Below, one piece after another: positions 23,341 to 34,671 of a stretch of DNA of 64,000 nucleotides (its first letter is position 1; each line of letters opens with the position of its first letter). Position numbers and translations under genes: made by a program. Under the pieces are notes generated by a model. It searched no databases. It was not told the DNA's origin and saw only the letters and a list, made by a program, of their open reading frames with translations. The DNA is from Armigeres subalbatus. Taxonomy: Eukaryota > Arthropoda > Insecta > Diptera > Culicidae. Location: positions 254,234,067-254,298,066 of the forward strand of contig NC_085139.1 in assembly GCF_024139115.2 (NCBI RefSeq). The letters are read 5' to 3'.

Positions 23341-24030
23341 ATATTGATATGGTACCGGATAATATATACGTGATTGGAAGGATATACATAATTGACCATA
23401 GTATCCGGAACCAGGTTTACTGAAATGGCCATATCTCGGATGTTTTTCAACGGATCTTAGCGCAACCGCCCGCATTCAATTTTCAATAAGATCTAGTTTC
23501 TAGGAAAATAGTGTTTATCGATGTAACATCAAACCACACAAAAATACAAGCGACAGAAAAAATGTGTTTTGGACATGGCCTCCGAAAATCCGGAACATCT
23601 CCGGTGGCCAGTATTCGTGACCGCGCATGTTCCTAAATCTTGACTAAATTTGCCGTCGCATGCTTCCGGTTTTGTCCAATTTCATCAATTTTTCAAAAAG
23701 TTATAAGGATTTGAATTCGGGCCAAATTTTGCCTATCTCAATCATTTTGCCTAACCCCTGAATTGGTAACTTACAATGATTTTACTAAAAATCATGTAAC
23801 TTCAATAAAAATCACTTAAAAATGCAATTTATCTGAACAAAACTCGGAACTTTCCAAAATGAAATTTCGATGAAAAAAAAAGTATGTACTTTATATGGTC
23901 CATATTACCCACACCAGAACGTGTCCGTTTTACCCCCCCCATGATCCATTTTCTTTAAAAATTAAAAAAAAAACGAATTTTGATTACTATGTCTGAAACT
24001 TGATTATGCATATGTACAACGGTGGTACGC

Positions 24031-24155
24031 CATTTGGCATAAAGTCGTTCGGCATAACGCCGTTTGGCATAAGGCCGTTTGGCATAATGTCATTTGGCAT
24101 ACCGGCCGTTTAGCATAATGGCCATTTGGCATAATGGTCATTTGGCATAATAGTT
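24031..24155. repeat. TTTGGCATAA terminal array, copy 1 left
   Basis: Seven or so units of 17-18 bp of the form (C/A)(A/C)CGTTTGGCATAATGG, degenerate. Inverse of the array at 26760-26900. Confidence 0.9.
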
Positions 24156-25319
24156 GTGTAATCATCAATTTCGACACTTATGCATAATATGTTCAATTAT
24201 TTATAATGATTGTCACTTTAACATTATATAAGAGATGACATATATTCATTTCTTCAAAAGCATACTTTGTCGTTCATAAGTCTGAAAAGTATATGCTTCT
24301 TTTTTTAAGTAATGCATTTTTAGGCACATCACAAGGGAGAATATGTATGGTTCCTATTCTCAATGTATGCAATATTCAGTTCTATGAAAGGGAAGCTATA
24401 GCTCCTTCTTTCAAAGGATTAATTTTCTTGGCGAAGGCAAAGGGAGATTTCATTCATTTGTTCAGTTAAGGCATCTGCTCGGTTTAAGGCAAAGAGGGAA
24501 ATGATCCCTTCTTTCAAAGGATGCGCCTTCCCGACAGTTACATCAGAGAAGACATGGGTCATTTTTTCAAAGGGTACATTTACCCGGCAGTTGGAGAAAA
24601 ACGATATGCTTCCTTCTTCCAAATCAGGCATTTGCTCGGTTTAATGCGGGGGAAGATATGATCGCTTCTTTCAGCGAATGGCAGAAGGTCCAGAGAAGAC
24701 AAAAGATGATATGGTTCAATTCAAGGTTAGAGGCAAGGGAAGATGAATTTCTTTATTCAGAGGATGCATTTGCTCGGCAAAAGGTAAAACACGACATAGT
24801 TCCTTTATTCAAGGCGTTTTCTCGGTTTAGGGAAAGGAATATATGATCCTTTCATTCAGAAAATTCATTCGCCCGGCAGAAGTCCAGAGAGGAAATGGTG
24901 GCTCCACCCCTGTACTCCGAATGCCATTACCCCGGATGGGACAGTACCCCGAGATCCATTACCCCGAAAGTCTATTAGCCCGAATACATTTCGAATCTGT
25001 AGTTCTCTACTATTACTATTTTTAACACCCACAAGTACCTATTAATCGTAAAATGAAAATCTTTGAAAAGCATTTGTTCAGAATAAAAGTATATACTACT
25101 CAGAGTTACTTAGATAAAAGCAATAAAGCTTATGTTTAATAAACATTTTTGAGTTAAAGTATCATTCTATGCCATTATTATCTGGAAAAGAAACTATCGT
25201 ACGAAATGGTGTAAGTGAGGAGATAACTCCTTCTTTCTATTGACATAGGTGTACACTGTACAGTGTAAATAATACCTTTTTTAAATGAACGGTAACGGTT
25301 TATGGAAAACACATGAGGT

Positions 25320-25800
25320 AATGCCTAATCTTGAAATGAACGCATTTGCCCGGTTTAAGGCGAACGGAGATGATAATGCCTTTTTTTAATGAACGCATTT
25401 GTCCAATATAAGGCAAACAGAGGATAATGGCTTAAGGCGAACACAGGTGATAATGCCTTCTGTAGATAAACACATGTGCCCGATATAAGGCAAACAGAGT
25501 TGATAATGCCTTCTTTTAATGAACGCATTTGCCCGGTATATGGCGAACATGGAAGGTAACACCTTCTTCAAATAAATGCGTTTGCCCGGTTTAAGGCAAA
25601 CAGAGTTGATAATGCCTTCTTTAGATGAACACATTTGTCGGATATAAGGCGAACAGAGTTGGTAATACTTTCTTTTAATACGCATTTGTTTGTTTTATGT
25701 GTACAGAGATTATAATGCCTTGTTTAGATGAATGCATTTGCCCTATATAAGGCGAACAGAGATAACACCTCCTTTAAATGATTGCGTTTGCAAGGTATAA
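25320..25800. repeat. Core array of about 55-60-bp units, copy 1
   Basis: Direct units with consensus near GATAATGCCTTC, TTTAAATGAACGCATTTG, CCCGGTATAAGGCGAACAGA. About eight copies, some shortened. Matching units occur in copy 2 on both sides of element D (29040-29313 and 32621-32935). The outer CCTTCTTTC...CATTTGCCCGG units look like older relatives of the same repeat. Confidence 0.85.
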
Positions 25801-26759
25801 CGAAATTATTCCTGCCATGCTATGAGTGGAACAAGCATATTCGAAGAACAGAAGAGACTTTCTCATTCTAGGGTCTTGTCGTCATGCTCTTCTTGTCACA
25901 GTAAAGTTTATCCCCGGCATACCCATTTATTATGTTTAAATACATGTTCGCGAGCCGTCTCAAGCCCAGTCGACGTGAGCTGAAATTTTCTCGAAATTCT
26001 CACCTCAGCTTAAACAGTCCTTAAAGGTAGCACATGATATGTAATTTTTTTCACTGAAATGAACTATAAACTTGAAATCAGGACTACTGGGGGTACTGGG
26101 TCATTCGGGATAGAGTCCCACTCGGGGTGATATTCATTCGGGTAATGGTGTTCGTGGTAGTGGCCTTTGGGGTAATGGTATTATGGGTAATGGATATATG
26201 GGTAATGTCATAGAGTCGAAATGGTTCCTTCTTTCAATTCAGGAATTTGCTTGTTTTAAGACACGGGAAGATATTTCCTTTCTTTCAAAAGGTGCATTTG
26301 CCCGGCAGACGGCAAGAGACGATATGATTTCTTCCTTCAATTCAGGTATTTGCTCGGCTTAAGGAAAATGAAATAATTACCCCTTCTTTCACAGGAGGCA
26401 TTTGCCCAGCAGAAGCCAAAGAGAATATGACTCCTTCTTTCCATTCAAGAATTTGGTACGCTCGGTTCAATGCAAGGGGAGATATGATCCTTTCTTAGAA
26501 ATCGTTTGCTCAAGTACTCTGGCTTACAGAAAAAGCAAGCCCTTACAGAAAAAATCCAATGTCAATTTAATTTAATACTGATCTATCTTGCCGGTAGGTG
26601 TGTCATTTCAAATGGTCAAGTTTTGACAGGAAGCTTCTTTATTCTCAATTTGTCACGCCGTACAACTCCGTTCCCAATTATTTTCCATATGAAGGAAACC
26701 ACGTAACTGAATGGCTCAATAAATCTTACTTATCCATTACACACACAGCTCAAATAACA

Positions 26760-26900
26760 ATTATGCCAAATGACCTTATGCCAAACGACCATTATGCCAA
26801 ACGGCCGTTATGCCAAACGACCATTATGCCAAATTACTTTATGCCAAACGACATCATGCCAAACGGCATTATGCCAAATTACTTTATGCCAAACGGGGTA
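26760..26900. repeat. TTATGCCAAA terminal array, copy 1 right
   Basis: Eight or nine units of 16-18 bp of the form CATTATGCCAAACGGC or TTATGCCAAATGAC, inverse to the left array. It ends at CAAACGGGGTACAATC. Confidence 0.9.
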
Positions 26901-27610
26901 CAATCTATTTGGTGGTAGGTCATTTGGCATAAAGTCGTTTGGCATAATGCCGTTTGGCATAATGGCCGTTTGTTATAATGGTCATTTGGCATAATATGTG
27001 TGTAATCATCAATTTCGAAACATATGCATAATATGTTTAATTATTTGTAATGATTGTCACTTTAACACTATAAAAGAGATGTTTTAAATTGATTTTTTCG
27101 AATTAAAGTTCAGATTCTATCAAATCACTGCTTGAATGTACTTTAATTAGACTTTTTATTATCTGCCTATTTAACTTAAAATCTTTTTACCTCTGGGTAA
27201 GCAGTCAACGACGGCTAAAACAAACTACAATATACGGAAAGTCAAATAGCAAAATTGTAAGTGCAATAAACAGCAAATGAAGTTATTTCTGCATGATAAA
27301 TATTCATCTTTTTAAAAGCATACTTTGTCGTTCATAAGTCTGAAAAGTATATGCTTCTTTTTTTCTAGTAATGCATTTTTTAAGCATAACACAAGAGAGA
27401 ATATGTATGGTTCCTATTCTCAATGTATGCAATATTCAGTTCTAGGAAAGGGAAGATATAGCTCCTTCTTTCAAAGGATGCATTTTCTTGGCGAAGGCAA
27501 AGGGAGATTTTATTCAATTGTTCAATTAAGGCATTTGCTCGGTTTAAGGCAAAGAGGGATATGATCCCTTCTTTCAAAGGATGCATCTTCCCGACAGTTA
27601 CATAAGAGAA

Positions 27611-28617
27611 GATATCTTAAGTAACATTTTAAGTTTTATTCCGCTCTAGGAATGGTTTTCAAGATAAAATAATAAGATCTAACAATAAAACCCGCTATTA
27701 CATAACAACCTTGTGATGACCACTATAAGAGTAAGATATGGCCAAGTGGCCCTCTCTAGATAACTACTATAAACCTATTATAAGAGTATTTAGAAATCCT
27801 TTTTAAACCACTCGCAAAAAAGGGAATTTGGCGCGGCCGCAGTCAAAAATGTTTCTTATAAAAAGGGAAACAAGACTTTGCTGGAAAATGGTAACAAAAT
27901 TAATTGTTGATGGAGATCATAATGAGGATGGCTAGGTATAAAATAATTTTCTTTCAGGATTTCTTTTAATTCACTTCTATTCAAATGAGGTGCGCATTAT
28001 ATTTCATGGTGAAAGCTAGTGAGAAAATAAGATTGAACACCACGCGCTCTCAAAATAATGCAATTTTGGACATTTAATTTGAAATAATTATAACGTAGAT
28101 TATAACGTAATCGTAGATCTCAATTGAATCAATTGATTTTTCACCCTAATATATTTGTTAAGCATGCCAATCACAGAAAAAGGGTTTTACGCGGTGGAAC
28201 ATTGTTCAATCATGAATTTCAGGGATAAATTGCATTGACTTAAAATGCTTCTCCATTTTCAACATGGCCATCTCAAATTTCTATCAGGAAAATTTTGCTC
28301 TTATTAAACACCGTCATAAGCTCTTTGCAATGCAAATATCCTTATTGGGGTAATCCATTTGACCACATTACGACCAAAAATTGTAGCTTTTATCGAGCTT
28401 TGAAAATATGGTTTATCACGCTCTTTATCACTGCCGTAGAGCTGCTCATAAGATTAATAGGCGTTTGACGTTTGAAGCTTTTTTAGCATACTTATAAGAG
28501 ATTTATTGATAGCAATAAGATAGACAATAAAACTGAGCAACAGGCTGTGGCGATTGCTATGATAAATCCGCTATAAGAATTAAATAAATCCAAGAAGCAG
28601 GGAGATTGTTACTTGGG
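27611..28617. mobile_element. About 1-kb insertion present in copy 2 but not copy 1
   Basis: Copy 1 runs on through the block that follows CAGTTACAT(C/A)AGAGAAGA. Copy 2 departs there and resumes at a related unit near 28620. The extra segment starts near TTAAGTAACATTTTAAG and ends GATTGTTACTTGG, giving an 8-bp inverted pair AAGTAACA/TGTTACTT. AT-rich, no coding frame. It may be a MITE; the termini are tentative. Confidence 0.4.
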
Positions 28618-29301
28618 ATGGTTCCATTTTCCAAAGGATACATTTGCCCGGCAGATGGCGAAATACGATATGCTTCCTCCTTCCAAATCAGGCATTTGCT
28701 CGGTTTAATGTGGGGGAAGATATGATCACTTCTTTCAGCCCTTACCCCGGATGGGACAGTACCCCGAGATCCATTACCCCGAATACATTTCGAATCTGTA
28801 GTTTTCTGCTATTACTATTTTTAACACCGACAGATACCGATGAATCGTTAAATGACAATCTTTGTAGAGAATTAGTTTAGAATCAAAGTATATATTACTT
28901 TCAGTTACTTAGATAAACGCAATAAAGCTTATGTTTAATAAACATTTTTGACTTGAATTATCATTCTACGCTATCTGGAAAAGTTCTATCCTACGAAATA
29001 GTGTAAGTGAGGAGATAACACCTTCTTTCTATTAACATAGGTGTACAGTGAAAATAATGCATTGCATTTGCCCGGTTTACGGCGAACGGAGATGATAATG
29101 CCTTCTTTTAATGAACACATTTGTCCAATAAAAGTCAAACAGAGGATAATGGTTTAAGGCGAACACAGGTGATAATGCCTTCTGCAGATGAACGCATTTG
29201 CCCGATATAAGGCGAACAGAGTTGATAATGCCTTGTTTCAATGAACGCATTTGCCCGGTATATGGCGAACATAGAAGATAACACCTTCTTTAAATAAATG
29301 C

Positions 29302-29313
29302 TTTGGCCCGATT
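29302..29313. repeat. Target-site duplication of element D, left copy
   Basis: TTTGGCCCGATT at 29302-29313 is repeated at 32621-32632. The target is one of the core units of composite copy 2. Confidence 0.9.
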
Positions 29314-29568
29314 GATTAGGGGCAGCAGGGACTTTGTCCAAGGGCTTGACGATCCCTCCCCAGGCCATCTGCGAGTTGTGGCGCCTGCCTAGGATGTGGT
29401 GGGGTTTGACAGTGGGCCCTGTTAAACCTCTATAAAAAGCTGCATGTATCCGCAAGTAGGCTCCTCCAAAGCGACCGTGTGCCGCTCAAAGCGCACAAGC
29501 CCAAGTCCTGGTGTTAGGTGGGACGCTAAACAGCCCTGACACGACGGCCCTCCGGCGAGACAGGAGGT

Positions 29569-30681
29569 TTGCGCAGGCCCAATAAGCCGCCTGGAAAACC
29601 AATAATTACGAACAATATAAGAGATAATTCGACTCGATATAATCGGCAAAGACCTAGGCGACGAATACAGGATCACGATTGGAAGCTTGGAACATGGAAC
29701 TGCAAGTCGCTAGGTTTCGCAGGTTGCGACAGGATGATCTACGATGAATTACATCCCCGCAACTTCGACGTCGTGGCGCTGCAGGAGATTTGCTGGACAG
29801 GACAGAAGGTGTGGAAAAGCGGGCATCGGGCGGCTACCTTCTACCAAAGCTGTGGCACCACCAACGAGCTGGGAACCGGCTTCATAGTGCTGGGAAAGAT
29901 GCGCCAACGCGTGATTGGGTGGCAGCCAATCAACGCAAGGATGTGCAAGCTGAGGATTAAAGGTCGTTTCTTCAACTATAGCATCATCAACGTGCACTGC
30001 CCACACGAAGGGAGACCCGACGACGAGAAAGAAGCGTTCTACGCACAGCTGGAGCAGACATACGATGGATGCCCACTGCGGGACGTCAAAATCGTCATCG
30101 GTGACATGAACGCGCAGGTAGGAAGGGAGGAAATGTATAGACCGGTCATCGGACCGGATAGTCTGCACACCGTATCGAATGACAACGGCCAACGATGCAT
30201 AAACTTCGCAGCCTCCCGCGGAATGGTAGTCCGAAGCACCTTCTTTCCCCGCAAAAATATCCACAAGGCCACATGGAGATCACCTAACCAAGAAACGAAA
30301 AACCAAATCGACCACGTTCTAATCGACGGAAAATTCTTCTCCGACATCACGAACGTCCGCACTTACCGCAGTGCGAATATTGAATCCGACCACTACCTCG
30401 TTGCAGTTTGCCTGCGCTCAAAACTCTCGACGGTGTACAACACGCGTCGAAGTCGGACGCCGCGGCTTAATATTGGGCGGCTACAAGACGGTAGACTAGC
30501 CCAAGAATACGCGCAGCAGCTGGAAGTGGCACTCCCAACGGAAGAGCAGCTAGGCGCAGCGTCTCTTGAAGATGGCTGGAGAGATATTCGATCCGCCATT
30601 GGTAGCACCGCAACCGCTGCACTTGGCACGGTGCCCCGGATCGGAGAAACGACTGGTATGACGGCGAATGTGAGCAGTTAG
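29569..30681 (+). CDS. Element D endonuclease-domain frame
   Basis: About 370 codons; the frame opens after a TAA near 29527 and no good ATG context decides the start. APE-type endonuclease: GTWNCKSLG (Asn), LQEICW (catalytic Glu), YSIINVHCPHEG, VIGDMNAQVG (Asp/Asn), TWRSPNQETKNQIDHVLI, and SDHYLVA (terminal Asp-His) at about 30386-30406. The frame then leaves the family reading at about 30640, where one base appears missing before WYDGECEQL, and ends at 30681. The domain itself looks intact. It would nick target DNA for primed reverse transcription. Confidence 0.88.
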   Translation: MRRPNKPPGKPIITNNIRDNSTRYNRQRPRRRIQDHDWKLGTWNCKSLGFAGCDRMIYDELHPRNFDVVALQEICWTGQKVWKSGHRAATFYQSCGTTNELGTGFIVLGKMRQRVIGWQPINARMCKLRIKGRFFNYSIINVHCPHEGRPDDEKEAFYAQLEQTYDGCPLRDVKIVIGDMNAQVGREEMYRPVIGPDSLHTVSNDNGQRCINFAASRGMVVRSTFFPRKNIHKATWRSPNQETKNQIDHVLIDGKFFSDITNVRTYRSANIESDHYLVAVCLRSKLSTVYNTRRSRTPRLNIGRLQDGRLAQEYAQQLEVALPTEEQLGAASLEDGWRDIRSAIGSTATAALGTVPRIGETTGMTANVSS

Positions 30682-32608
30682 TAGAAGAGAAGAATGCAGC
30701 ATGGGCGAGATTGCTGCAACACCGCACGAGAGCGAATGAGGCACGATATAAACAGGCGCGGAACAGACAAAACTCGATTTTCCGGAGGAAAAAGCGTCAG
30801 CAGGAAGATCGAGACCGTGAAGAGACGGAGCAACTGTACCGCACTAATAACACACGAAAGTTCTATGAGAAGTTGAACCGTTCACGTAAGGGCCACGTGC
30901 CACAGCCCGATATGTGTAAGGACATAAACGGGAACCTTCTTACGAACGAGCGTGAGGTGATCCAAAGGTGGCAGCAGCACTACGAAGAGCACCTGAATGG
31001 CGATGTGGCAGACGAAGATGGCGGTATGGTGATGGACCTAGGGAACGCGTGCAGGACATAATTTTACCGGCTACGGATCTCCAGGAAATCCAGGAGGAGA
31101 TTGGTCGGCTGAAGAACAACAAAGCCCCTGGGGTTGACCAACTACCAGGAGAGCTATTCAAACACGGTGGTGAGGCACTGGCTAGAGCGCTGCACTGGGT
31201 CATTACCAAGATTTGGGAGGAGGAAGTTTTGCCGCAGGAGTGGATGGAAGGTGTCGTGTGTCCCATCTACAAAAGGGCGATAAGCTGGATTGTAGCAACT
31301 ACCGCGCAATCACATTGCTGAACGCCGCCTACAAGGTACTCTCCCAAATTTTATGCCGTCGACTAGCACCAATTGCAAGGGAGTTCGTGGGGCAGTACCA
31401 GGCGGGTTTTATGGGCGAACGCTCCACCACGGACCAGGTGTTCGCCATTCGCCAAGTACTGCAGAAGTGCCGTGAATACAACGTGCCCACACATCATCTA
31501 TTCATCGACTTCAAAGCCGCATATGATACAATCGATCGGGACCAGCTATGGCAGCTAATGCACGAAAACGGATTTCCGGATAAACTGACACGGTTGATCA
31601 AAGCGACGATGGATCGGGTGATGTGCGTAGTTCGAGTTTCAGGGGCATTCTCGAGTCCCTTCGAAACCCGCAGAGGGTTACGGCAAGGTGATGGTCTTTC
31701 GTGTCTGCTATTCAACATCGCTTTGGAAGGGTAATACGAAGAGCAGGGATTAACACGAGTGGCACAATTTTCAATAAGTCCGTCCAGCTATTTGGCTTCG
31801 CCGACGACATAGATATTATGGCACGTAACTTTGAGAAGATGGAGGAAGCCTACATCAGACTGAAGAGGAAGCCAAGCGGATTGGACTAGTCATCAACACG
31901 TCGAAGACGAAGTACATGATAGGAAGAGGTTCAAGAGAAGACAATGTGAGCCACCCACCGCGAGTTGGCATCGGTGGTGATGAAATCGAGGTGGTAGAAG
32001 AATTTGTGTACTTGGGCTCACTGGTGACTGCCGAAAATGATACCAGCAGAGAAATTCGGAGGCGTATAGTGGCTGGAAATCGTGCATACTTTGGACTCCG
32101 CAAGACGCTTCGATCGAATAGAGTTCGCCGCCGTACCAAACTGACCATCTACAAAACGCTCATTAGACCGGTAGTCCTCTACGGACACGAGACCTGGACG
32201 ATGCTCGTGGAGGACCAACGCGCACTCGGAGTTTTCGAAAGGAAAGTGCTGCGTACCATCTATGGTGGGGTGCAGATGGCGGACGGTACATGGAGGAGGC
32301 GAATGAACCACGAGTTGCATCAGCTGTTGGGAGAACCATCCATCGTTCACACCGCGAAAATCGGACGACTGCGGTGGGCCGGGCACGTAGCCAGAATGTC
32401 GGACAATAACCCGGTGAAAATGGTTCTCGACAACGATCCGACGGGCACAAGAAGGCGAGGTGCGCAGCGGGCAAGGTGGATCGATCAGGTGGAAGATGAC
32501 TTGCGGACCCTCCGTAGACTGCGTGGCTGGCGACGTGTTGCCATGGACCGAGCCGAATGGAGAAGACTCTTACATACCGCACAGGCCACTTCGGCCTTAG
32601 TCTGAATA
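30640..32608 (+). pseudogene. Element D reverse transcriptase and C-terminal region (frameshifted)
   Basis: Successive frames carry the continuous RTE protein: WYDGECEQL to MDLGN (to about 31060); LQEIQEEIGRLKNNKAPGVD to the CPIY block (to about 31270); NYRAITLLN, GFMGERSTTDQ, LFIDFKAAYDTID and RQGDGLSCLLFN (to about 31730); GFADDIDI, the catalytic pair (about 31797-31820); then from about 31870 TSKTKYM to the stop near 32605. The joins near 31060, 31275, 31727 and 31868 each look like a single missing base, several at short A or G runs. I noticed no in-frame stop from a substitution. Confidence 0.87.
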
Positions 32609-33844
32609 AATAAATAATAATTTGGCCCGATTTAAGGCGAACAGAGTTCATAATGTCTTCTTTTATTGAACGCAAATACGCTCGATATAAAGCGAACAGA
32701 GTTGATAACGCTTTCTTCAAATAAATGCGTTTGCCCGGTTTGAGGCAAAGAGAGTTGGTAATGCCTTCTTTAGATGAACACATTTGCCGGATATAGTTGG
32801 TTATACCTTCTTTTAATAAACGCATTTGTCGGTTTAATATGTACAGAGATGATAATGCCTTGTTTAGATGAATGCATTTGCCCGATATAAGGCGAACAGA
32901 GATAACACCTCCTTTAAATGATTGCGTTTTCAAGGTATAACGAAATTATTCCTGTCATGCCATGAGAGGAACAAGCATATTCGAAGAACAGAAGAGATTT
33001 TCTCATTCTAGGGTCTTGTCGTCATGCCCTTCTTGTCACAGTAAGGTTTATCCCCGGCAAATTTCAGAAGCAACTTTTTCTACCCCTTTACTCTGTTTAA
33101 ATACATGTTCGCGAGCCGTCTCAAGCCCAGTCGACGTGGGCTGAAATTTTCTCGAAATTCTCACCTCAGCTTAAACAATCTTCAAAGGTAGCACATGATA
33201 TGTAATGGGAGTTTTTGGACCAAGAACTAATCGTTCTATACTGTTTTCAAACAGTTCGAGTTTGATGAAACGAATCGCGAGTTCAACACGGTGAACCTTG
33301 TAAAAGGATCGAAAAATAAGTAAGGATCCACGATAAAAATTCTCGTAAAAATTGTGTAATTTACTCAACTGGAGTCGCCCTGCTATTGAATAAATCGTAA
33401 ACACGTAATTACCATTCACATGAATTATAAATAAATTTCCATTGATTAAATTTTGTTTTCACTGAAATAAACTATAAACTTGAAATCAGGACTACTGGGG
33501 GTACTGGCTCATTCGGGGTAGTGTCCCACTCGGGGTGATGGGTGATGACATTCATTCGGGTAATGGCGTTCGTGGTAGTGGCCTTTGGGGTAACGGCATT
33601 ATGGATAATGGATATATGGGTAATGTCATAGAGTCGAAATGGTTCCTTCTTCCATTTCAGGAATTTGCTTGGCTTAAAAAACGGGAAGATATTTCCCTTC
33701 TTTCAAAAGGTGCATTTGCCCGGCAGACGGCAAGAGACGATACGATTTCTTCCTTCATTCAGGTGTTTTCTCGGCTTAAGAAAAAGGAAATAATTATCCC
33801 TTCTTTTAAAGTGTTTACAATGGATAAATCGCCGCGAAATTGCT

Positions 33845-34150
33845 GGTGGAGATTCTCATCGATTTGTTTTCGGCGAAAAATGACAAAACAAAACTTTGTC
33901 AGACTGTCCGGACGTTTCGGTCGATTTACTGGCCTTCGACCATCTTCTGCGGACAAATCTTCCAGTCACTTATTTTCTAACAGACAGCCTAACAGTAGTA
34001 GTAATGGAAGTCTGTTAGAAAATAAGTGACTGTAAGATTTGTCCGTAGAAGATGGTCAAAGGACAGTAAATCGACCGAAACGCCTGGACAGTGTGACAAA
34101 GTTTTGTTTTGTCATTTTTCGCCGAAAATAAATCGATGAGAATCTCCACC
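33845..34150. mobile_element. 306-bp fold-back MITE with arms of about 140 bp
   Basis: Begins GGTGGAGATTCTCATCGATT and ends with its reverse complement. The arms run to about 33985 and from about 34009, with a loop of about 24 bp (AGCCTAACAGTAGTAGTAATGG). Mismatches are few: TTTCGG/CCGAAA, GACAAATC/GATTTGTC and CAGTCACTTATTTTC/GAAAATAAGTGACTG all pair. It is present in composite copy 2 and absent from the matching place in copy 1 (about 26390). No coding capacity. Transcribed, it would be an almost uninterrupted hairpin. Confidence 0.88.
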
Positions 34151-34671
34151 ACCCTTCTTTTAAAGGATTCATTTGCCCAGCAGTAGCCAACGAGAATATG
34201 ACTCCTTCTTTCAATTCAAGAATTTAATACGCATGGCTCAATGCAATGGGAAATATGATCATTTCTTAGAAACCGTTTGCTCATAAAAGGGAGAAATGGG
34301 CAAGTTTTCTTGCTTGTCCTTACATGAAAGACAAAACAAGCCACCAATGTCAATTTAATTTAATACTGATCTATCTTGCTGGTGTCAACATTTCAAATGG
34401 TCCCGTTTTGACAGGAAGCTTCTTTATTCTTAACTTTTCCTAACAATTCCGTTCCCAATTATCATGTATTGCCCATATGAAGGAAACCACGTAACTGAAT
34501 GGCTCAACAAATCTTACTTATCCATTACACAGCTCAAATAACTATTATGTCAAACCACCATTCTGCCAAACGGCCATTATGCCAAATGACTTTATGCCAA
34601 ACGACATTATGCCAAACGGCCGTTATACCAAACGGCCATTATACCAAACGGGGTACAATCGTTTATTTCGT

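Larger units (their letters stand above)
21532..23760. mobile_element. 2.2-kb fold-back element with arms of about 550 bp
   Basis: Starts CAGGGGTTAGGCAAAATG and ends with its reverse complement CATTTTGCCTAACCCCTG. The left arm (21532 to about 22090) and right arm (about 23217-23760) stay nearly identical inverted throughout: for example, the same 70-codon frame appears at 21824-22039 plus and 23260-23475 minus. The interior holds tandem units of about 190 bp and an RTE fragment. No transposase is present, so it would need one in trans, and I could not identify a TSD. RNA from it would form a very long hairpin. Confidence 0.88.
21206..23945. mobile_element. Outer element around the large fold-back, GGGGGTAATATGGACAT ends
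   Basis: The left edge reads GGGGGCTGGGGGTAATATGGAC. The right edge reads GGTCCATATTACCC and then TTTTACCCCCCCC, its rough inverse. The TATTGTGTGGGTAAATCGGACAT motif inside the left edge belongs to the same theme. The interval 21532-23760 inside it is a separate fold-back. No transposase. The inverted ends are imperfect, so the boundaries are approximate. Confidence 0.5.
24016..26910. mobile_element. Composite element with inverted TTTGGCATAA arrays, copy 1
   Basis: Ordered layers: TTTGGCATAA array (24031-24155); a single-copy stretch; degenerate units of about 55 bp with the theme CCTTCTTTC...GCATTTGCCCGG...AAGGC (24400-24890); an ACCCCGAAT-type array (24917-24985); core units (25330-25800); a TTCGGGGTAAT-type array, inverse of the former (26085-26205); more direct units (26220-26490); and a TTATGCCAAA array (26760-26900), inverse of the first. 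The right edge is AACGGGGTACAATC. No protein-coding frame. I do not recognise the family; a very large non-autonomous DNA element is the simplest reading. Confidence 0.72.
29314..32620 (+). mobile_element. Full-length RTE-like non-LTR retrotransposon, element D
   Basis: 3307 bp in a 12-bp TSD. It has a short 5' UTR, one long ORF region (endonuclease then RT, with no RNase H and no separate ORF1) and an AATAAATAAATAATAA tail. Length, organisation and the conserved C-terminal block (ERKVLRTI, WRRRMNHEL, RLRWAGHVARM) are those of the RTE clade, which includes elements described from Aedes. Insertion into a repeat unit of composite copy 2 makes it younger than that element. Confidence 0.92.
26915..34655. 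mobile_element. Composite element with inverted TTTGGCATAA arrays, copy 2 (interrupted)
   Basis: Begins GGTCATTTGGCATAAAGTCG, matching copy 1's GCCATTTGGCATAAAGTCG. It ends ATACCAAACGGGGTACAATCG, matching copy 1's AACGGGGTACAATC. It abuts copy 1 with only about 15 bp between. It carries the same layers in the same order: TTTGGCATAA (26926-26998), CCTTCTTTC units (27440-27610, 28610-28735), ACCCCGAAT (28740-28790), core units (29040-29313, 32621-32935), TTCGGGGTAAT (33495-33630), direct units and TTATGCCAAA (34545-34655). Extra sequence relative to copy 1: about 27080-27290, 27611-28617, element D, about 33200-33460 and the 33845-34150 hairpin. Confidence 0.72.

Noticed and set aside
21824..23475. 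Duplicate 70-80 codon proteins in the fold-back arms
   Set aside because: They are mirror copies forced by the inverted repeat and have no recognisable domain.
21206..23945. TSD for the large fold-back element
   Set aside because: Compared flanks TTAATATA and AATTGGTA do not match; no duplication could be defended.
24031..24155. CRISPR-like look of the TTTGGCATAA array
   Set aside because: Units are 17-18 bp, degenerate, without unique spacers, and the genome is eukaryotic; it is a transposon end array.
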